NCBI RefSeq assembly: GCF_008727865.1
Contig: NZ_VTWU01000002.1
Location: forward strand, 372,001 to 436,000
Origin: Hymenobacter busanensis
Lineage (GTDB): Bacteria; Bacteroidota; Bacteroidia; Cytophagales; Hymenobacteraceae
DNA length: 64,000 nt
Reading direction: 5' to 3'
Program-made: the position numbers and the translations under genes
Notes under the pieces: generated by a model
Seen by the model: the letters and a program-made list of their open reading frames with translations, nothing else
The model's database searches: none
What the model was told of the DNA's origin: nothing
Shown: positions 7,718 through 18,100 of the stretch, in pieces
Layout of the letters: every line of letters starts with the position of its first letter
How positions within the stretch are numbered: the stretch's first letter is position 1

Positions 7718-10048
7718 ATGAAACGATTGTTGCCGTTGTTGCTGTGGGTGCTGCCGTTGCTGGCAGCGGCCCAACGCGCCGCCCCCGTACTGCCCACCGT
7801 AACCGTGCCCGCCGAGCTGGCTTTTGCCGGGTTGCGCCTGCGCCTCACCGAAGCCGGCCGCGCCGCCGTGCAGCAAAAGGTGAATGCCTTGCGGCTGCAT
7901 CCCAGCTCGTTTCAGGTCCGCGTGGCCCTGGCCGATGCCGCTTTCCCGCTCATCGACCGGGTGCTGCAGGAAGAAGGCGTGCCCACCGATTTTCGCTACC
8001 TCTGCCTGCAGGAAAGCGGCCTGCAAGGCGACGCCCAAAGCATCCACGACGCCGTGGGCTACTGGCAGTTCAAGCTGGAGTCGGCCACCGACTTTGGCTT
8101 GCTGGTGAACGAGCAGGTGGACGAGCGGAAGCACTTGGTAACGGCCACGCGCGGCGCGGCCAAGTACCTGCAGCGCAGCCAGCGCATGTACCAGAACTGG
8201 CTGAACTCGCTGCTGAGCTACAACTTAGGCCCCGGCGGCGTGAAGCCCTACACCCTGCCCACCGATGCCAACGCCACCGAAATGGAGGTGACGGACAAGA
8301 CCCACCCGTACGTGCTGACGTTCCTGGCCCACAAACTGGCCTACGAACCCGCCGTGGGGGCCAATCCGCGCCCGGCCATGCGCCTGCGCGAATACCCGGC
8401 CGTGCCCGGCCAGTCGTTGGCGGTGCTGGCCCAGGCCCTGCAAACCGAGCCCGCCGAAATGGCCAAGTACAACCGCTGGCTGCTGGGCCCGGCCGTGCCC
8501 ACCGACAAAACCTACACCGCGCTGGTGCCCGTTACCGATTCGTTGCAGCTGCTGGCCATGGCCGTGCAGCAGAAGCAGAACGCCACCAAGCTCGTCATCA
8601 AGCCCGACACCGACCCGCACAACGCGGCGTTTGTGACCGTGAACGGCCTGCGCGCCGTGGTGGCGCTGCCCAACGAATCGAAGGAAGAACTGGCCCGCCG
8701 GGCGGGCGTGAAGCTGCGCCGCTTCATGCAGTACAACGACCTGATGCCCTTCGACAACATTGTGGTGGGGCAGCCCTACTTCGTGCAGAAAAAACGCGAC
8801 AAGGCCGAAACCGAATACCACGTGGCGCAAACCGGGGAAAGCTTGGCGTCGGTGTCGCAGAAGTACGGGGTGCGGGCCAAGGCCATTCGGAGCAAAAACC
8901 GCATGGCGGCCAACGAGGCCCTGCTGCCCGGCCGCGTGCTGTGGCTGCAGCACTCGCGGCCGCGCGAGGTGGCGGTGGAGTTTAAGAACGCCGACCTGAA
9001 CGCGGCCGCGCTGGAACGCCCCGTGGGCCAACCTGCACCGGCCGAGCCGGCTGCTAAACCGGTACCGGCCACGCCCAAGCGCAAAGCCCCCGAAGCCGAC
9101 GTGTACACCGGCCGCACCGCCGAAGCCCAGCGCGTTATCGACGATGCGCCCGAAGCCTCCGAAGATTCTACCGGCGGCAAAGGCCTGCTGGGCCGTTTGC
9201 GCCGCCGCCCAGCCTCGGCCGACACCACAGCCGATTCCTCGGTTGAAAATCTGAACGACGTTTCGGCCGAAGCCGCAGCGCCGGCAGCTCAACCGCCCGT
9301 GGCCCCGGCCCGTGGCGTGTACACGGGCGGCACGGCCAAGAAGCCCCTGCCGGCTTCGTCGCCCATTGCCGACGAGCCACAACCCGACACCGACGCCGTA
9401 GCTACCGAGTCGGCACCGGTGAAACCGAGCCCCAGCAAGGCAGAAGCGGCCCCGAAACCGGCTACTGCGCCTGCAGTTACTGCGGCCCCTGCCGTGGTCA
9501 AAGCTGCACCTCAAGCATCGGCAGCAGCTGCCAGCACCGCCAAACCGGTAGCGGCTCGTCCGGCCGTAGTGCCGCCTGGTCTACCGGCTTCCGCTACGGC
9601 CACGGCCACGGTGCCCGTGCCGGCCGATGGCTTGCATACCGTGCAGCCCGGCGAGACGCTCTACGGCGTGGCCCGCCGCTACGCGCTGGCGCCGGCCGAT
9701 TTGGTGGCCTGGAACAACCTGCCGCGCAACCCGGCCTTGCGCCCCGGCCAGGTGTTGCGCCTGACCAGCAACTCGGCGGCCAAAGCCATTGCCGAAACGG
9801 TTGCTACACCTGCCGCTACGCCTGCCAAACCGGCTGCTCCCGCGGCTACGCCAAAACCTGCCCCTGCCGAACCCGCGCCAGCCGCAACCGCGGGCGGCGT
9901 GGTGAAACACACCGTAGCGGCCGGCGAGTCGATGTACGCCATTTCGCGCAAGTACGGCGTCACTATCAAGCAGATTATGGAGTGGAACAACAAGCCGGAT
10001 TTCAATGTGCGCCCCGGCGAAGTGCTAACGCTGAAGCCCGCCAAGTAA
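7718..10048 (+). CDS. lytic transglycosylase with three LysM domains (MltD-like)
   Basis: Cleaves peptidoglycan glycan strands with 1,6-anhydro ring formation. The 776-residue protein has a signal peptide (1-18), a transglycosylase SLT domain (about 75-185; catalytic Glu in CLQESGLQ, then GYWQFKLESA and LLSYNLGPGG), and LysM carbohydrate-binding repeats at about 367-411, 639-683 and 730-775. The region 412-638 is a long Pro/Ala/Lys-rich linker that contains two VYTG-x-TA elements. MltD of Proteobacteria has the same order but is shorter; the extended linker between LysM1 and LysM2 is the notable feature. A strong shared terminator follows. Confidence 0.92.
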   Translation: MKRLLPLLLWVLPLLAAAQRAAPVLPTVTVPAELAFAGLRLRLTEAGRAAVQQKVNALRLHPSSFQVRVALADAAFPLIDRVLQEEGVPTDFRYLCLQESGLQGDAQSIHDAVGYWQFKLESATDFGLLVNEQVDERKHLVTATRGAAKYLQRSQRMYQNWLNSLLSYNLGPGGVKPYTLPTDANATEMEVTDKTHPYVLTFLAHKLAYEPAVGANPRPAMRLREYPAVPGQSLAVLAQALQTEPAEMAKYNRWLLGPAVPTDKTYTALVPVTDSLQLLAMAVQQKQNATKLVIKPDTDPHNAAFVTVNGLRAVVALPNESKEELARRAGVKLRRFMQYNDLMPFDNIVVGQPYFVQKKRDKAETEYHVAQTGESLASVSQKYGVRAKAIRSKNRMAANEALLPGRVLWLQHSRPREVAVEFKNADLNAAALERPVGQPAPAEPAAKPVPATPKRKAPEADVYTGRTAEAQRVIDDAPEASEDSTGGKGLLGRLRRRPASADTTADSSVENLNDVSAEAAAPAAQPPVAPARGVYTGGTAKKPLPASSPIADEPQPDTDAVATESAPVKPSPSKAEAAPKPATAPAVTAAPAVVKAAPQASAAAASTAKPVAARPAVVPPGLPASATATATVPVPADGLHTVQPGETLYGVARRYALAPADLVAWNNLPRNPALRPGQVLRLTSNSAAKAIAETVATPAATPAKPAAPAATPKPAPAEPAPAATAGGVVKHTVAAGESMYAISRKYGVTIKQIMEWNNKPDFNVRPGEVLTLKPAK

Positions 10049-10076
10049 AACGCGGCTTGCCGCTTGATGTCCGTGT

Positions 10077-10120
10077 AACAAGAGAAAAGGCAGCCCGCGC
10101 GGGCTGCCTTTTCTCTTGTT
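10077..10120. terminator. perfect 22-bp palindromic bidirectional terminator
   Basis: A perfect 22-bp inverted repeat without a spacer (10077-10098 and 10099-10120). A/T tracts on both sides of the GC core let it work in both directions between the convergent transglycosylase and desaturase genes. Confidence 0.85.
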
Positions 10121-10142
10121 GACGCAATGCTGCCAGTTGCCA

Positions 10143-11207
10143 TCAGGCCGCTTGCACCATAGGCTGGGGCACAATCCGGCGCGTACGGGACTTCAGCAGT
10201 GCCACCACCTGCTCGTCGGATTGATACCGGTTGCCGAGGTTGACGAAGTGTCGGGCCATCAGGTCGTAGCGCTTGGTCATGAGCCAGGCAAACAGGTGCA
10301 GGAAGTGGATGCCGTCGAACACAATGGCGTCGTGCTGGATGTACTTGTCGAGGTTTTTCTGAAAAAAGGCCGGGTGCTCGGTCCAGTGCAAGCCGGGCCG
10401 CACGTGGTGGCCAATGTGGTAGCCGTCGTTCCAGCACTTGTGGTTGTAGCGGGTGTTGATGCAGGTGACGCTGTTGGTGTAGGCGTTGCCGGGCGCGGCG
10501 GCATCCACAAAGGCGTGCTGCGTCCAGTTGCCGAGCATCATGATTACCCGCGAAATGAGCAGCGGCAGCACAAACACCACCAGCGTAGCGGGCCAGTTGA
10601 GCAGCCACAACCCAACGCAGAGCGCAAAAAACAGTACTTCGCCCCGCAACGACCGAAACGCCAGCCGCTGCTTGTTGGTGCGCAGAAAATACTCCACCAG
10701 CTCCTTCATGCCCAGCACCATAAACGAGCCGAGGTAGCGCGCAAACCCGCGCCACGAGTCGCGCTGGTAGTTCATGGTCGAGCTGGTATCGGTTTCGGTG
10801 TTGTTTTCGGCGTGGTGCATGCCGATGTGGTGCGTGAAGTAGGTTTCGGGGGTTTGGCCGAACAGCGGCCCGATAACCCACGGCAGGTAGTGGTTCAGCC
10901 AGCGGTACTGCTTCTTGAAAATGGGCCGGTGGCAGGCGCAGTGCAGCATCAGCCCGAAAGGCCCCTTGAAGGTGATGTTGTTCAGGAACAGGTAGAGCCC
11001 GGCCACCGCGCCCCACGCCCACCCGTGGAGCACGGGCAGAAACAAGAGTACCGCCAGCGGAATCAGGGTGAGGCTGATTTGCACGATGAGGTAGAAGAAC
11101 GGCAGGTCGCGCGGGTCTTGCGCGAGGCGCAGCAGCCAGCGGCCAAACGCCGACACCGGAGCATCGGGGGAATACACCCGGTCGGTAAGTACCAAAAGCG
11201 GTTTCAT
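10143..11207 (-). CDS. membrane fatty acid desaturase
   Basis: An integral-membrane di-iron desaturase (354 residues) that would introduce a double bond into membrane lipid acyl chains. The histidine boxes are visible: LHCACHR, HHIGMHHAEN and GYHIGHH, plus NWTQHAF. Hydrophobic spans near residues 38-75 and 185-225 fit the family topology. Start ATG 11207 is chosen over the upstream ATG at 11255 because the conserved region follows it closely. It is divergent from the FAD oxidoreductase gene with a 244-base gap. Regiospecificity cannot be told from sequence. Confidence 0.9.
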   Translation of the reverse strand: MKPLLVLTDRVYSPDAPVSAFGRWLLRLAQDPRDLPFFYLIVQISLTLIPLAVLLFLPVLHGWAWGAVAGLYLFLNNITFKGPFGLMLHCACHRPIFKKQYRWLNHYLPWVIGPLFGQTPETYFTHHIGMHHAENNTETDTSSTMNYQRDSWRGFARYLGSFMVLGMKELVEYFLRTNKQRLAFRSLRGEVLFFALCVGLWLLNWPATLVVFVLPLLISRVIMMLGNWTQHAFVDAAAPGNAYTNSVTCINTRYNHKCWNDGYHIGHHVRPGLHWTEHPAFFQKNLDKYIQHDAIVFDGIHFLHLFAWLMTKRYDLMARHFVNLGNRYQSDEQVVALLKSRTRRIVPQPMVQAA

Positions 11208-11451
11208 AGGACGTGAGTTGGAAAAATCGGCCGCGGCAGACCGACAACAAAGCATTTACCGCTCGGCGGATTTCGAGCGAGTACCTCACCCAGCCCACGG
11301 AGCTTCTGGCGCCCCGTGCTCCGTAAACTCCACAGTTGCTTACAAGGTAAGCCTTTCTGCACGGCCTCTTCGGTGCTGGCCCGCCCAACGGCCGGTCTGG
11401 CTTCGCCGTAAGTGCTGCTACGGCCAGCAGCGGCCACTAACTGGTATTTCT

Positions 11452-12678
11452 ATGATTCTGACGACAGGCCAACCTTTCTGGCTGACCGAACACGGCATGG
11501 TGCGCTACCCCCGGCTCGAACACGACCTGACGTGCGACGTGGCCGTGGTGGGCGGGGGCATTACGGGTGCTTTTTTAGGCTACTACCTCACCAAAGCCGG
11601 GCTGAAAACCGCGGTGCTGGAAGGCCGCTACCTGGGCGGGGGCAGCACTTCGGCCAGCACAGCCATGTGCCAGTACGAACTGGATGTCGACCTCATCGAC
11701 CTACGCAACCAGCTCGGTATTCAGCGCGCCAACGACGCTTACCTCGCCAACCTCTACAGTGTGCACGCCCTGCACCGGCTCTGTACCCAGGAACTTCCCG
11801 TCGACTGCCACTTTCAGTATTGCCAGAGTTTTTACCTGGCCAGCAAGCAGCGCGACGTGAACCACCTGGCCGACGAAGGCGACGCCCGGCGCGGCATTGG
11901 CATCGAAGCCCGCTACCTGAGCGAAGCAGAACTACTGGAGCGCTACCAGTTGCTGGCCCCAGCCGCCTTGCTCTCCGACGACACGGCTCAGGTGGACCCG
12001 TATCTGCTGACCCATACCCTGCTGCAAACGGCCCAACAAAGCGGCCTGCAGGTATTCGAGCGCACTCCCGTGCAGTCTTGCGGTGTGACCAACGATGGGC
12101 AGGGCGTGACGGTGCAGGCCGGCGCGCACCGCGTGCGGGCCGGGCACGTGGTGGTGTGCACCGGCTACGAAGCCGACAACCTCGTGCCGCGGGACCTAGT
12201 GAACCTGCATTCGACCTACGTGGTGCTCAGCCAGCCTGGCGAAGCTACCGCCTTGCCCACCGGCACGGCCCAGATATGGGAAACGGCCCGCCCCTACCTC
12301 TACACCCGCACCACGCCCGACGGCCGCATTATGGTGGGCGGGCGCGACGAAGCCATCAAAGCCGCTACGTTTCAGAACACGGTGCTGGAGCACAAGGTCG
12401 AAAAGCTGGAAAAGCAGTTTCAGGAGCTCTTCGATTGCGCCACACCCTTCACCCGCGACTTTGTGTGGGGCGGCGTGTACGGCGAAACGTCGGACGGGCT
12501 GCCCTACATTGGGCCGCACAAAGACTTTCCGCGCACCTACTTCGCCCTCGGCTACGGCGGCAACGGCACCACCTACAGCCTGCTGGCCGCCGAAATCATT
12601 CGCGATGCGCTAACGGGCCGCCAGCACCGCCACGCCGCTACTTTTGCGTTTGACCGCGTGGGCGGGGCGCCGGCCTAA
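11452..12678 (+). CDS. FAD-dependent oxidoreductase (DAO family)
   Basis: A 408-residue flavoprotein of the D-amino acid oxidase / glycine oxidase fold. The dinucleotide-binding motif is VAVVGGGITGAFLGYYL near residue 30, the second FAD contact is HVVVCTGYEADN, and the C-terminal FAD motif reads FALGYGGNGTTYSLLA. Members oxidise amino acids, sarcosine or glycerol-3-phosphate; the substrate is not predictable here. The start at 11452 places the FAD motif at the usual distance; the frame is open further upstream without homology. The small secreted protein gene begins 41 bases downstream. Confidence 0.88.
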   Translation: MILTTGQPFWLTEHGMVRYPRLEHDLTCDVAVVGGGITGAFLGYYLTKAGLKTAVLEGRYLGGGSTSASTAMCQYELDVDLIDLRNQLGIQRANDAYLANLYSVHALHRLCTQELPVDCHFQYCQSFYLASKQRDVNHLADEGDARRGIGIEARYLSEAELLERYQLLAPAALLSDDTAQVDPYLLTHTLLQTAQQSGLQVFERTPVQSCGVTNDGQGVTVQAGAHRVRAGHVVVCTGYEADNLVPRDLVNLHSTYVVLSQPGEATALPTGTAQIWETARPYLYTRTTPDGRIMVGGRDEAIKAATFQNTVLEHKVEKLEKQFQELFDCATPFTRDFVWGGVYGETSDGLPYIGPHKDFPRTYFALGYGGNGTTYSLLAAEIIRDALTGRQHRHAATFAFDRVGGAPA

Positions 12679-12719
12679 CCGGTTTTATCTTGTCGAACCT
12701 TCTCTGTTCCTTGTCTGCT

Positions 12720-13178
12720 ATGAAGTCGTTTGCCTTGGCTGCCTTACTAGCCGTTGCGGCGCCCGGGGCCGCCTCGGCCCAAACCAAGCCCGCGGCCGCG
12801 TCGCCCACCAGCCTCGAAGCCCGCGTAGGTCAATACTACACCGACCTGACGCAGCGGCTGCGCGAGATTTACTACGCCCCGAGCGACGGCCGCGCCATTG
12901 CCTTCATCAGCAGCACCACGCAGGAAATGGGTGCCCGCCGCAAGGCCCTGCGGGCCGAACTGGCGCAGCGACCCGCTTCTGCCAAAGCCACGAATCCGGC
13001 CGCTTCACCACTCGCCAGCGTGGCCACGCAGCGCCAAGCCATTGAAGAGCTGAACAGCAGCCCCGCCGCCGCAAAGTTCACCGAGCGTTTTGGGCGCAAT
13101 CCGGCTCTGGAGTTGGCCTACAAGCGCCTCATTGAGGCCAATTTGGCTGAGCTGAATCCGGCTCCACCGCGGCCGTAA
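12720..13178 (+). CDS. small secreted protein of unknown function
   Basis: I do not recognise this 152-residue protein. It has a clear signal peptide (residues 1-21, ending ASAQT) and a mature part that is mostly helical and Ala/Arg-rich, with a Pro-rich tail. No Cys lipobox and no metal-binding motif are seen. It follows the FAD oxidoreductase by 41 bases and could share its transcript. The upstream in-frame ATG at 12690 would destroy the signal-peptide layout, so 12720 is preferred. Confidence 0.65.
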   Translation: MKSFALAALLAVAAPGAASAQTKPAAASPTSLEARVGQYYTDLTQRLREIYYAPSDGRAIAFISSTTQEMGARRKALRAELAQRPASAKATNPAASPLASVATQRQAIEELNSSPAAAKFTERFGRNPALELAYKRLIEANLAELNPAPPRP

Positions 13179-13283
13179 GGAGGCAGCCACATGTTCTACT
13201 AACTGTCAGTAGTTTAGCCGGTCCTTTTATTTGTAAGCCGACCCACGTAGCACGTTCATTCCACCCTTCATTTCCACCTTCTT

Positions 13284-14960
13284 ATGATGCTTTTTACGCT
13301 TCGCAGTCAATTGTGCGGCTGCACCATGTTATTAGCTTCGGCCGCTTGGGCGCAAGGCCCTATGGTATCGAGCCTGGCGCCCGCCCGCCACGCCCCGGCC
13401 GCTGCCCGCAACGCCAACGTGCAGCTCACCCTATCGCAGCCGGCAGCCGCTACCGCAGCGCTGCACGTGTTTAGCAGCCGCTCGGGTGGCAAGAAGGCCG
13501 GCACTAGCACGGTGGCCGGCAACACCGTCACCTTCGACCCCAGCTCGGATTTTAAGCCCGGTGAAACCCTCACAGCCACGCTCACCAACGCGGGCGGCCC
13601 CATGCACACGTGGCAGTTCACGGCGGCTGTGGGCGGCGGCACCGGCGTATTCGGCGGCGGCAGCGACTTCAACTTCCAGAATAACTACACCGCCATTAAC
13701 ATTCTGCCCGGCGACTTCGACAACGACAACGACCTTGACGCCATGGTGGTGGCGCAGCAAAGCGGCGCGGCCCTGTTGATCAATAACGGCGCCGGGCAGT
13801 TTACCCGCAGCTCGGCCGGCATTCCCAACACCAACTACCCCACGGAAACGGCCGTCGGCGACATCGACGGCGACGGGGATTTGGACGTCGTTTCCTCCCC
13901 CAGCCGACCTTATGCCATTACTGTGGCGCGCAATAATGGCAACCTGAATTTTGTTTCCGCCGCCGCCCTCAGCATCAATCCGATTTCGACCGAAATCAAC
14001 AGCCTGACCCTCGCCGACATCGACGGCGACGCCGATTTGGATTTGTGCCACCTCAACCCCGTTGCCAAACAGATAACTATTTGGCCCAACGACGGCACGG
14101 GTAATTTTGGCCCCGCCCGCACCACGGCTACCAACTTGGCAAATACCGTTGCCATGCGTCTGGGCGACGTCGACAACGACGGCGACTTGGATGCGCTGGT
14201 CTACAACCGCGTCAGCGGCGAAGCCATGCACGTGTTTCTGAACGACGGCAGCGCCAACTTCACAGCCGGCAGCAGCTTCCCCATCAGCTCTTACGATGCC
14301 CACACAAGCCTTGCCGATATCGACGGTGACGGGGATTTGGACCTAGCCTCCGGCGACTACGGCATGTTGCCGCAGGCGCACCTGTACCTCAACAATGGCA
14401 GCGGCACTTTCACGGCCGGTCAGGTAGTGCCTATCAGCGGGTCGCCCCGGCAAATTGCCTTTGGCGACGTAGATGCCGATGGCGACTTGGACATGATCAT
14501 CAGTGCCAACCAGACCATCAGCCTGAGCCTGAACGCGGGCAATGGGACCTTCACAGCAGGGCCCATTACCCCCATCTCCAGCCGCTGCGTTGCATTGGCC
14601 GACGTAAACGGCGACTCGGCCCTCGACCTGCTTACTGTTTCGCTCAACGGCAACAACCACGAGGTGTTCAATACCCGCCTGAACACCCTGATTACCAGCA
14701 GCAAGTCCAGTGCCCGTGCTGCCTTCCAAGTGTGGCCTAATCCGGTTGGAGCGGGAGCCGCCCTGCACATCACCCTGCCCACTGCGGCTCCGGTGGCTAC
14801 GTACTCGCTCCAGACGCTGCTGGGCCACACGATCAGGCAGCAGCAATTCAGCGGACGCAACACCACCGTTTCGCCCGAAGGCTTAGCCAGTGGCGTTTAC
14901 GTGCTGAAAGTACAGGTGCCAGGCCAGCCGCTGGCGGCTCAGCGCATCGTGGTCAACTAG
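13284..14960 (+). CDS. secreted FG-GAP/VCBS repeat protein with T9SS sorting domain
   Basis: A 558-residue secreted or surface protein. After a signal peptide (1-23, SAAWAQG) there is an Ig-like segment (about 25-110), then a run of FG-GAP/VCBS blades with calcium-binding D-x-D-x-D-G loops such as DFDNDNDLDAM, DIDGDGDLDV, DVDNDGDLDAL and DVDADGDLDMI, together suggesting a seven-bladed integrin-like propeller. The last 80 residues (FQVWPNPVG ... GVYVLKVQ) form a type A sorting domain recognised by the type IX secretion system, so the protein is probably exported and attached to the cell surface. Ligand unknown. Confidence 0.9.
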   Translation: MMLFTLRSQLCGCTMLLASAAWAQGPMVSSLAPARHAPAAARNANVQLTLSQPAAATAALHVFSSRSGGKKAGTSTVAGNTVTFDPSSDFKPGETLTATLTNAGGPMHTWQFTAAVGGGTGVFGGGSDFNFQNNYTAINILPGDFDNDNDLDAMVVAQQSGAALLINNGAGQFTRSSAGIPNTNYPTETAVGDIDGDGDLDVVSSPSRPYAITVARNNGNLNFVSAAALSINPISTEINSLTLADIDGDADLDLCHLNPVAKQITIWPNDGTGNFGPARTTATNLANTVAMRLGDVDNDGDLDALVYNRVSGEAMHVFLNDGSANFTAGSSFPISSYDAHTSLADIDGDGDLDLASGDYGMLPQAHLYLNNGSGTFTAGQVVPISGSPRQIAFGDVDADGDLDMIISANQTISLSLNAGNGTFTAGPITPISSRCVALADVNGDSALDLLTVSLNGNNHEVFNTRLNTLITSSKSSARAAFQVWPNPVGAGAALHITLPTAAPVATYSLQTLLGHTIRQQQFSGRNTTVSPEGLASGVYVLKVQVPGQPLAAQRIVVN

Positions 14961-14974
14961 TACTTGGCGCTGGC

Positions 14975-15015
14975 AAACAGAAACGGACGGACTTTAAGTC
15001 CGTCCGTTTCTGTTT
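14975..15015. terminator. perfect 20-bp stem terminator
   Basis: A perfect 20-bp inverted repeat (14975-14994 and 14996-15015) around a single T, with A/T-rich outer ends, after the FG-GAP gene. Confidence 0.8.
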
Positions 15016-15175
15016 ACTCCAATACGCAAAAACTCCTGCCGCCGCAACGTTTCCTTTCCCCTCCCCTGGCGGTAACTTTACCCTACCTAATGCGGAATTA
15101 TGAATCCTGAATGCTGAAGTAGCAGGCGTCCGGGAATTCATGACTCCGTGTTCAGAATTTTTAATTCCCCGAAGG

Positions 15176-18100
15176 ATGCCCACGTTCTCGCACCTGCACT
15201 GCCATACCCAATATTCCCTGCTCGACGGGCAGGCCAGCATTTCGGCGCTGATGAAAAAGGCGCAGGCCGACGGCATGCCTGCGGTGGCCCTCACCGACCA
15301 CGGCAACATGTTTGGGGCGTTTAACTTCGTGGCCGAGGCCAACAAGTACAATGTGAAGCCCATTGTGGGCTGCGAGTTTTACTTGGTGGACGACCGGCAC
15401 AAGAAAAGCTTCAGCCGCGAGAAGGGCGAGCGGGACGTGCGCCACCACCAACTGCTGCTGGCCAAGGACCAAGCCGGCTACCAGAACCTGGCCAAGCTTT
15501 GCTCCATGAGCTTTATCGAGGGCGTGTACTCCAAGTACCCGCGCATCGACAAGGAGCTCCTGCTGCAGTACCACGAGGGGCTGATTGCGACGAGCTGCTG
15601 CATTGGGGCCGAGATTCCGCAGGCCTTGCTGTGGAAGACGGAGGCCGAAGCCGAGGAAAAGCTGAAGTGGTGGCTCGACGTGTTCGGCGAGGATTATTAC
15701 ATCGAAATCCAGCGCCACGGCATCGAGAACATCGACAACACCGGCAAAAGCCAGGAGGACCTCAACCAGATTCTGCTGCGCTGGGCCCAGAAGTACAACG
15801 TCAAGGTCATCTGCACCAACGACTCGCACTACGTCAACCAAGAGGACTTCGCGCCCCACGATTTGCTGTTGTGCGTGAACACCGGCGAGGAGCACAGCAT
15901 CCCCGTCGGCGACTTCCAAACCAAGTATTTCCGCCTGATTTCGGGCCAGAACGAGGTGCTCTACGACCACCTCGACCGCCTGCGCCCCCTCGCCGGCAAA
16001 GACGACCACGTGCGGCGCCAGCTCATGCGCATCGACGAGGAAATGCAGATGCCCAAGCCCCGCTCGCGCTTCGGCTTTCCCAACGACCAGTTCTACTTCA
16101 AGACCCAGGCGGAAATGGCGCACCTCTTCGCCGACGTGCCCGAGAGCCTGGACAACACCAACGAAATCGTCGACAAAATCACGCCACCAAAACTGGCCCG
16201 CGACATCCTGTTGCCCAACTTCCCGCTGCCGGCCGGCTTTGCCAACGCCGACGAATTTCTGCGCGAGTTGACCTATGTGGGTGCTTTTGGGCCGGGTGCG
16301 GGCAAGGGCATTGTCACGCTGGCCAAGCCCCCGCGCTACGCCGAACGCACCCCCGAAATCGAGGAACGGCTGGAGTACGAGCTGCGCATCATCCAGACGA
16401 TGGGCTTCGCCGGCTACTTCCTCATCGTGCAGGACTTCATCAACCAAGGCCGCAACATGGGCGTGGCCGTGGGCCCGGGCCGCGGCTCGGCGGCCGGCTC
16501 GGCGGTGGCCTACTGCGTGGGTATCACCAACATCGACCCGATTAAGTACTCCCTGCTGTTCGAGCGTTTCTTGAACCCGGAGCGCGTGTCGATGCCCGAT
16601 ATCGACATCGACTTTGACGACGTGAACCGCCAGCGCGTCATCGACTACGTGGTGGACAAGTACGGCAAGACGCAGGTGGCCCAAATCATCACCTTCGGTA
16701 CGATGGCGGCCAAATCCAGCATCAAGGACGTGGCGCGGGCCATGGAGCTGCCGCTGCCGCTCACCAACGAGCTGGCCAAAATGGTGCCCGAAAAGCCCGG
16801 CACCACGCTGGCCGGCGCCTTCGCCGAAAACCAGGAGCTGGACATGATCCGCCGCGACGACGCGCCGGACAACCTGCGCGGCCAGATTCTGCGGCTGGCT
16901 GAAAAGCTCGAAGGCTCGGTGCGCAACACCGGCATTCACGCCGCCGGCGTCATCATTGCCCCCGACGACATCACGAAGTACATTCCGGTGTCGACCTCCA
17001 AGGACTCGGACCTGCTCGTGACGCAGTTCGACGGCAAGGTGATTGAGTCGGCCGGGATGCTCAAGATGGATTTCCTGGGCCTGAAGACGCTCACCATCAT
17101 TGTGGATGCCCTGGAGCTGATCAAGAAAAACCACGGCGTCGACATCAACATCGACGACATCCCGCTCGACGACGAGAAAACCTACGCCCTCTACCAGCGC
17201 GGCGACACCATCGGCACGTTCCAGTTCGAATCCGAGGGCATGCGCATGTACCTCAAGGACCTCAAGCCCACCAACATCGAGGACCTGATTGCCATGAACG
17301 CCCTCTATCGCCCGGGCCCGATGCAGTTCATTCCGAACTTCATCAACCGCAAGCACGGGCGCGAGGAAATCGAGTACCCGCACGAGCTGCTGGAGCCCAT
17401 TCTGAACTACTCCCAGGGCATCATGGTGTATCAGGAGCAGATCATGCAGGCCGCCCAGATTCTGGCCGGCTACTCCCTCGGCGGCGCCGACCTCTTGCGC
17501 CGCGCCATGGGCAAGAAGGACATGAAGAAGATGGCCCAGGAGCGGGAGAAATTCTGCAAGGGCGCCGCCGAGCTGCACGGCATCAAGGAGAAGAAGGCCA
17601 ACGAGGTGTTCGACGTGATGGAGAAGTTTGCGGCCTACGGCTTCAACCGCTCCCACTCCGCGGCCTACTCGGTGGTGGCCTACCAGACGGGCTACCTCAA
17701 GGCCAACTACCCGGCAGAGTACATGGCCGCCGTGCTGACCAACAACATGTCGGACATCAAGAAGGTGACCTTCTTTATCGAGGAAGCCCGCCGGCAGAGT
17801 GTGCAGGTGCTCGGCCCCGACGTGAACGAGTCGGTGCTGAAGTTCAACGTGAACGAGAAGGGCCAGATCCGCTTTGGCATGGCGGCCGTGAAAGGCGCGG
17901 GGGAAGCAGCCATTGAAAACATTGTGGCGGAGCGGGGTAAGAAAGGCCCTTTCACCGATATTTTCGACTTCTCCAAGCGCGTCAACCTGCGGGCCGTCAA
18001 CAAGAAAACTTTCGAAAGCTTGGCCTTGTCCGGGGCCTTCGATTCGTTTGAACGGTACCACCGTCGGCAGTTTGTGGAAGCTCCCTCGGGCGACCAGAAC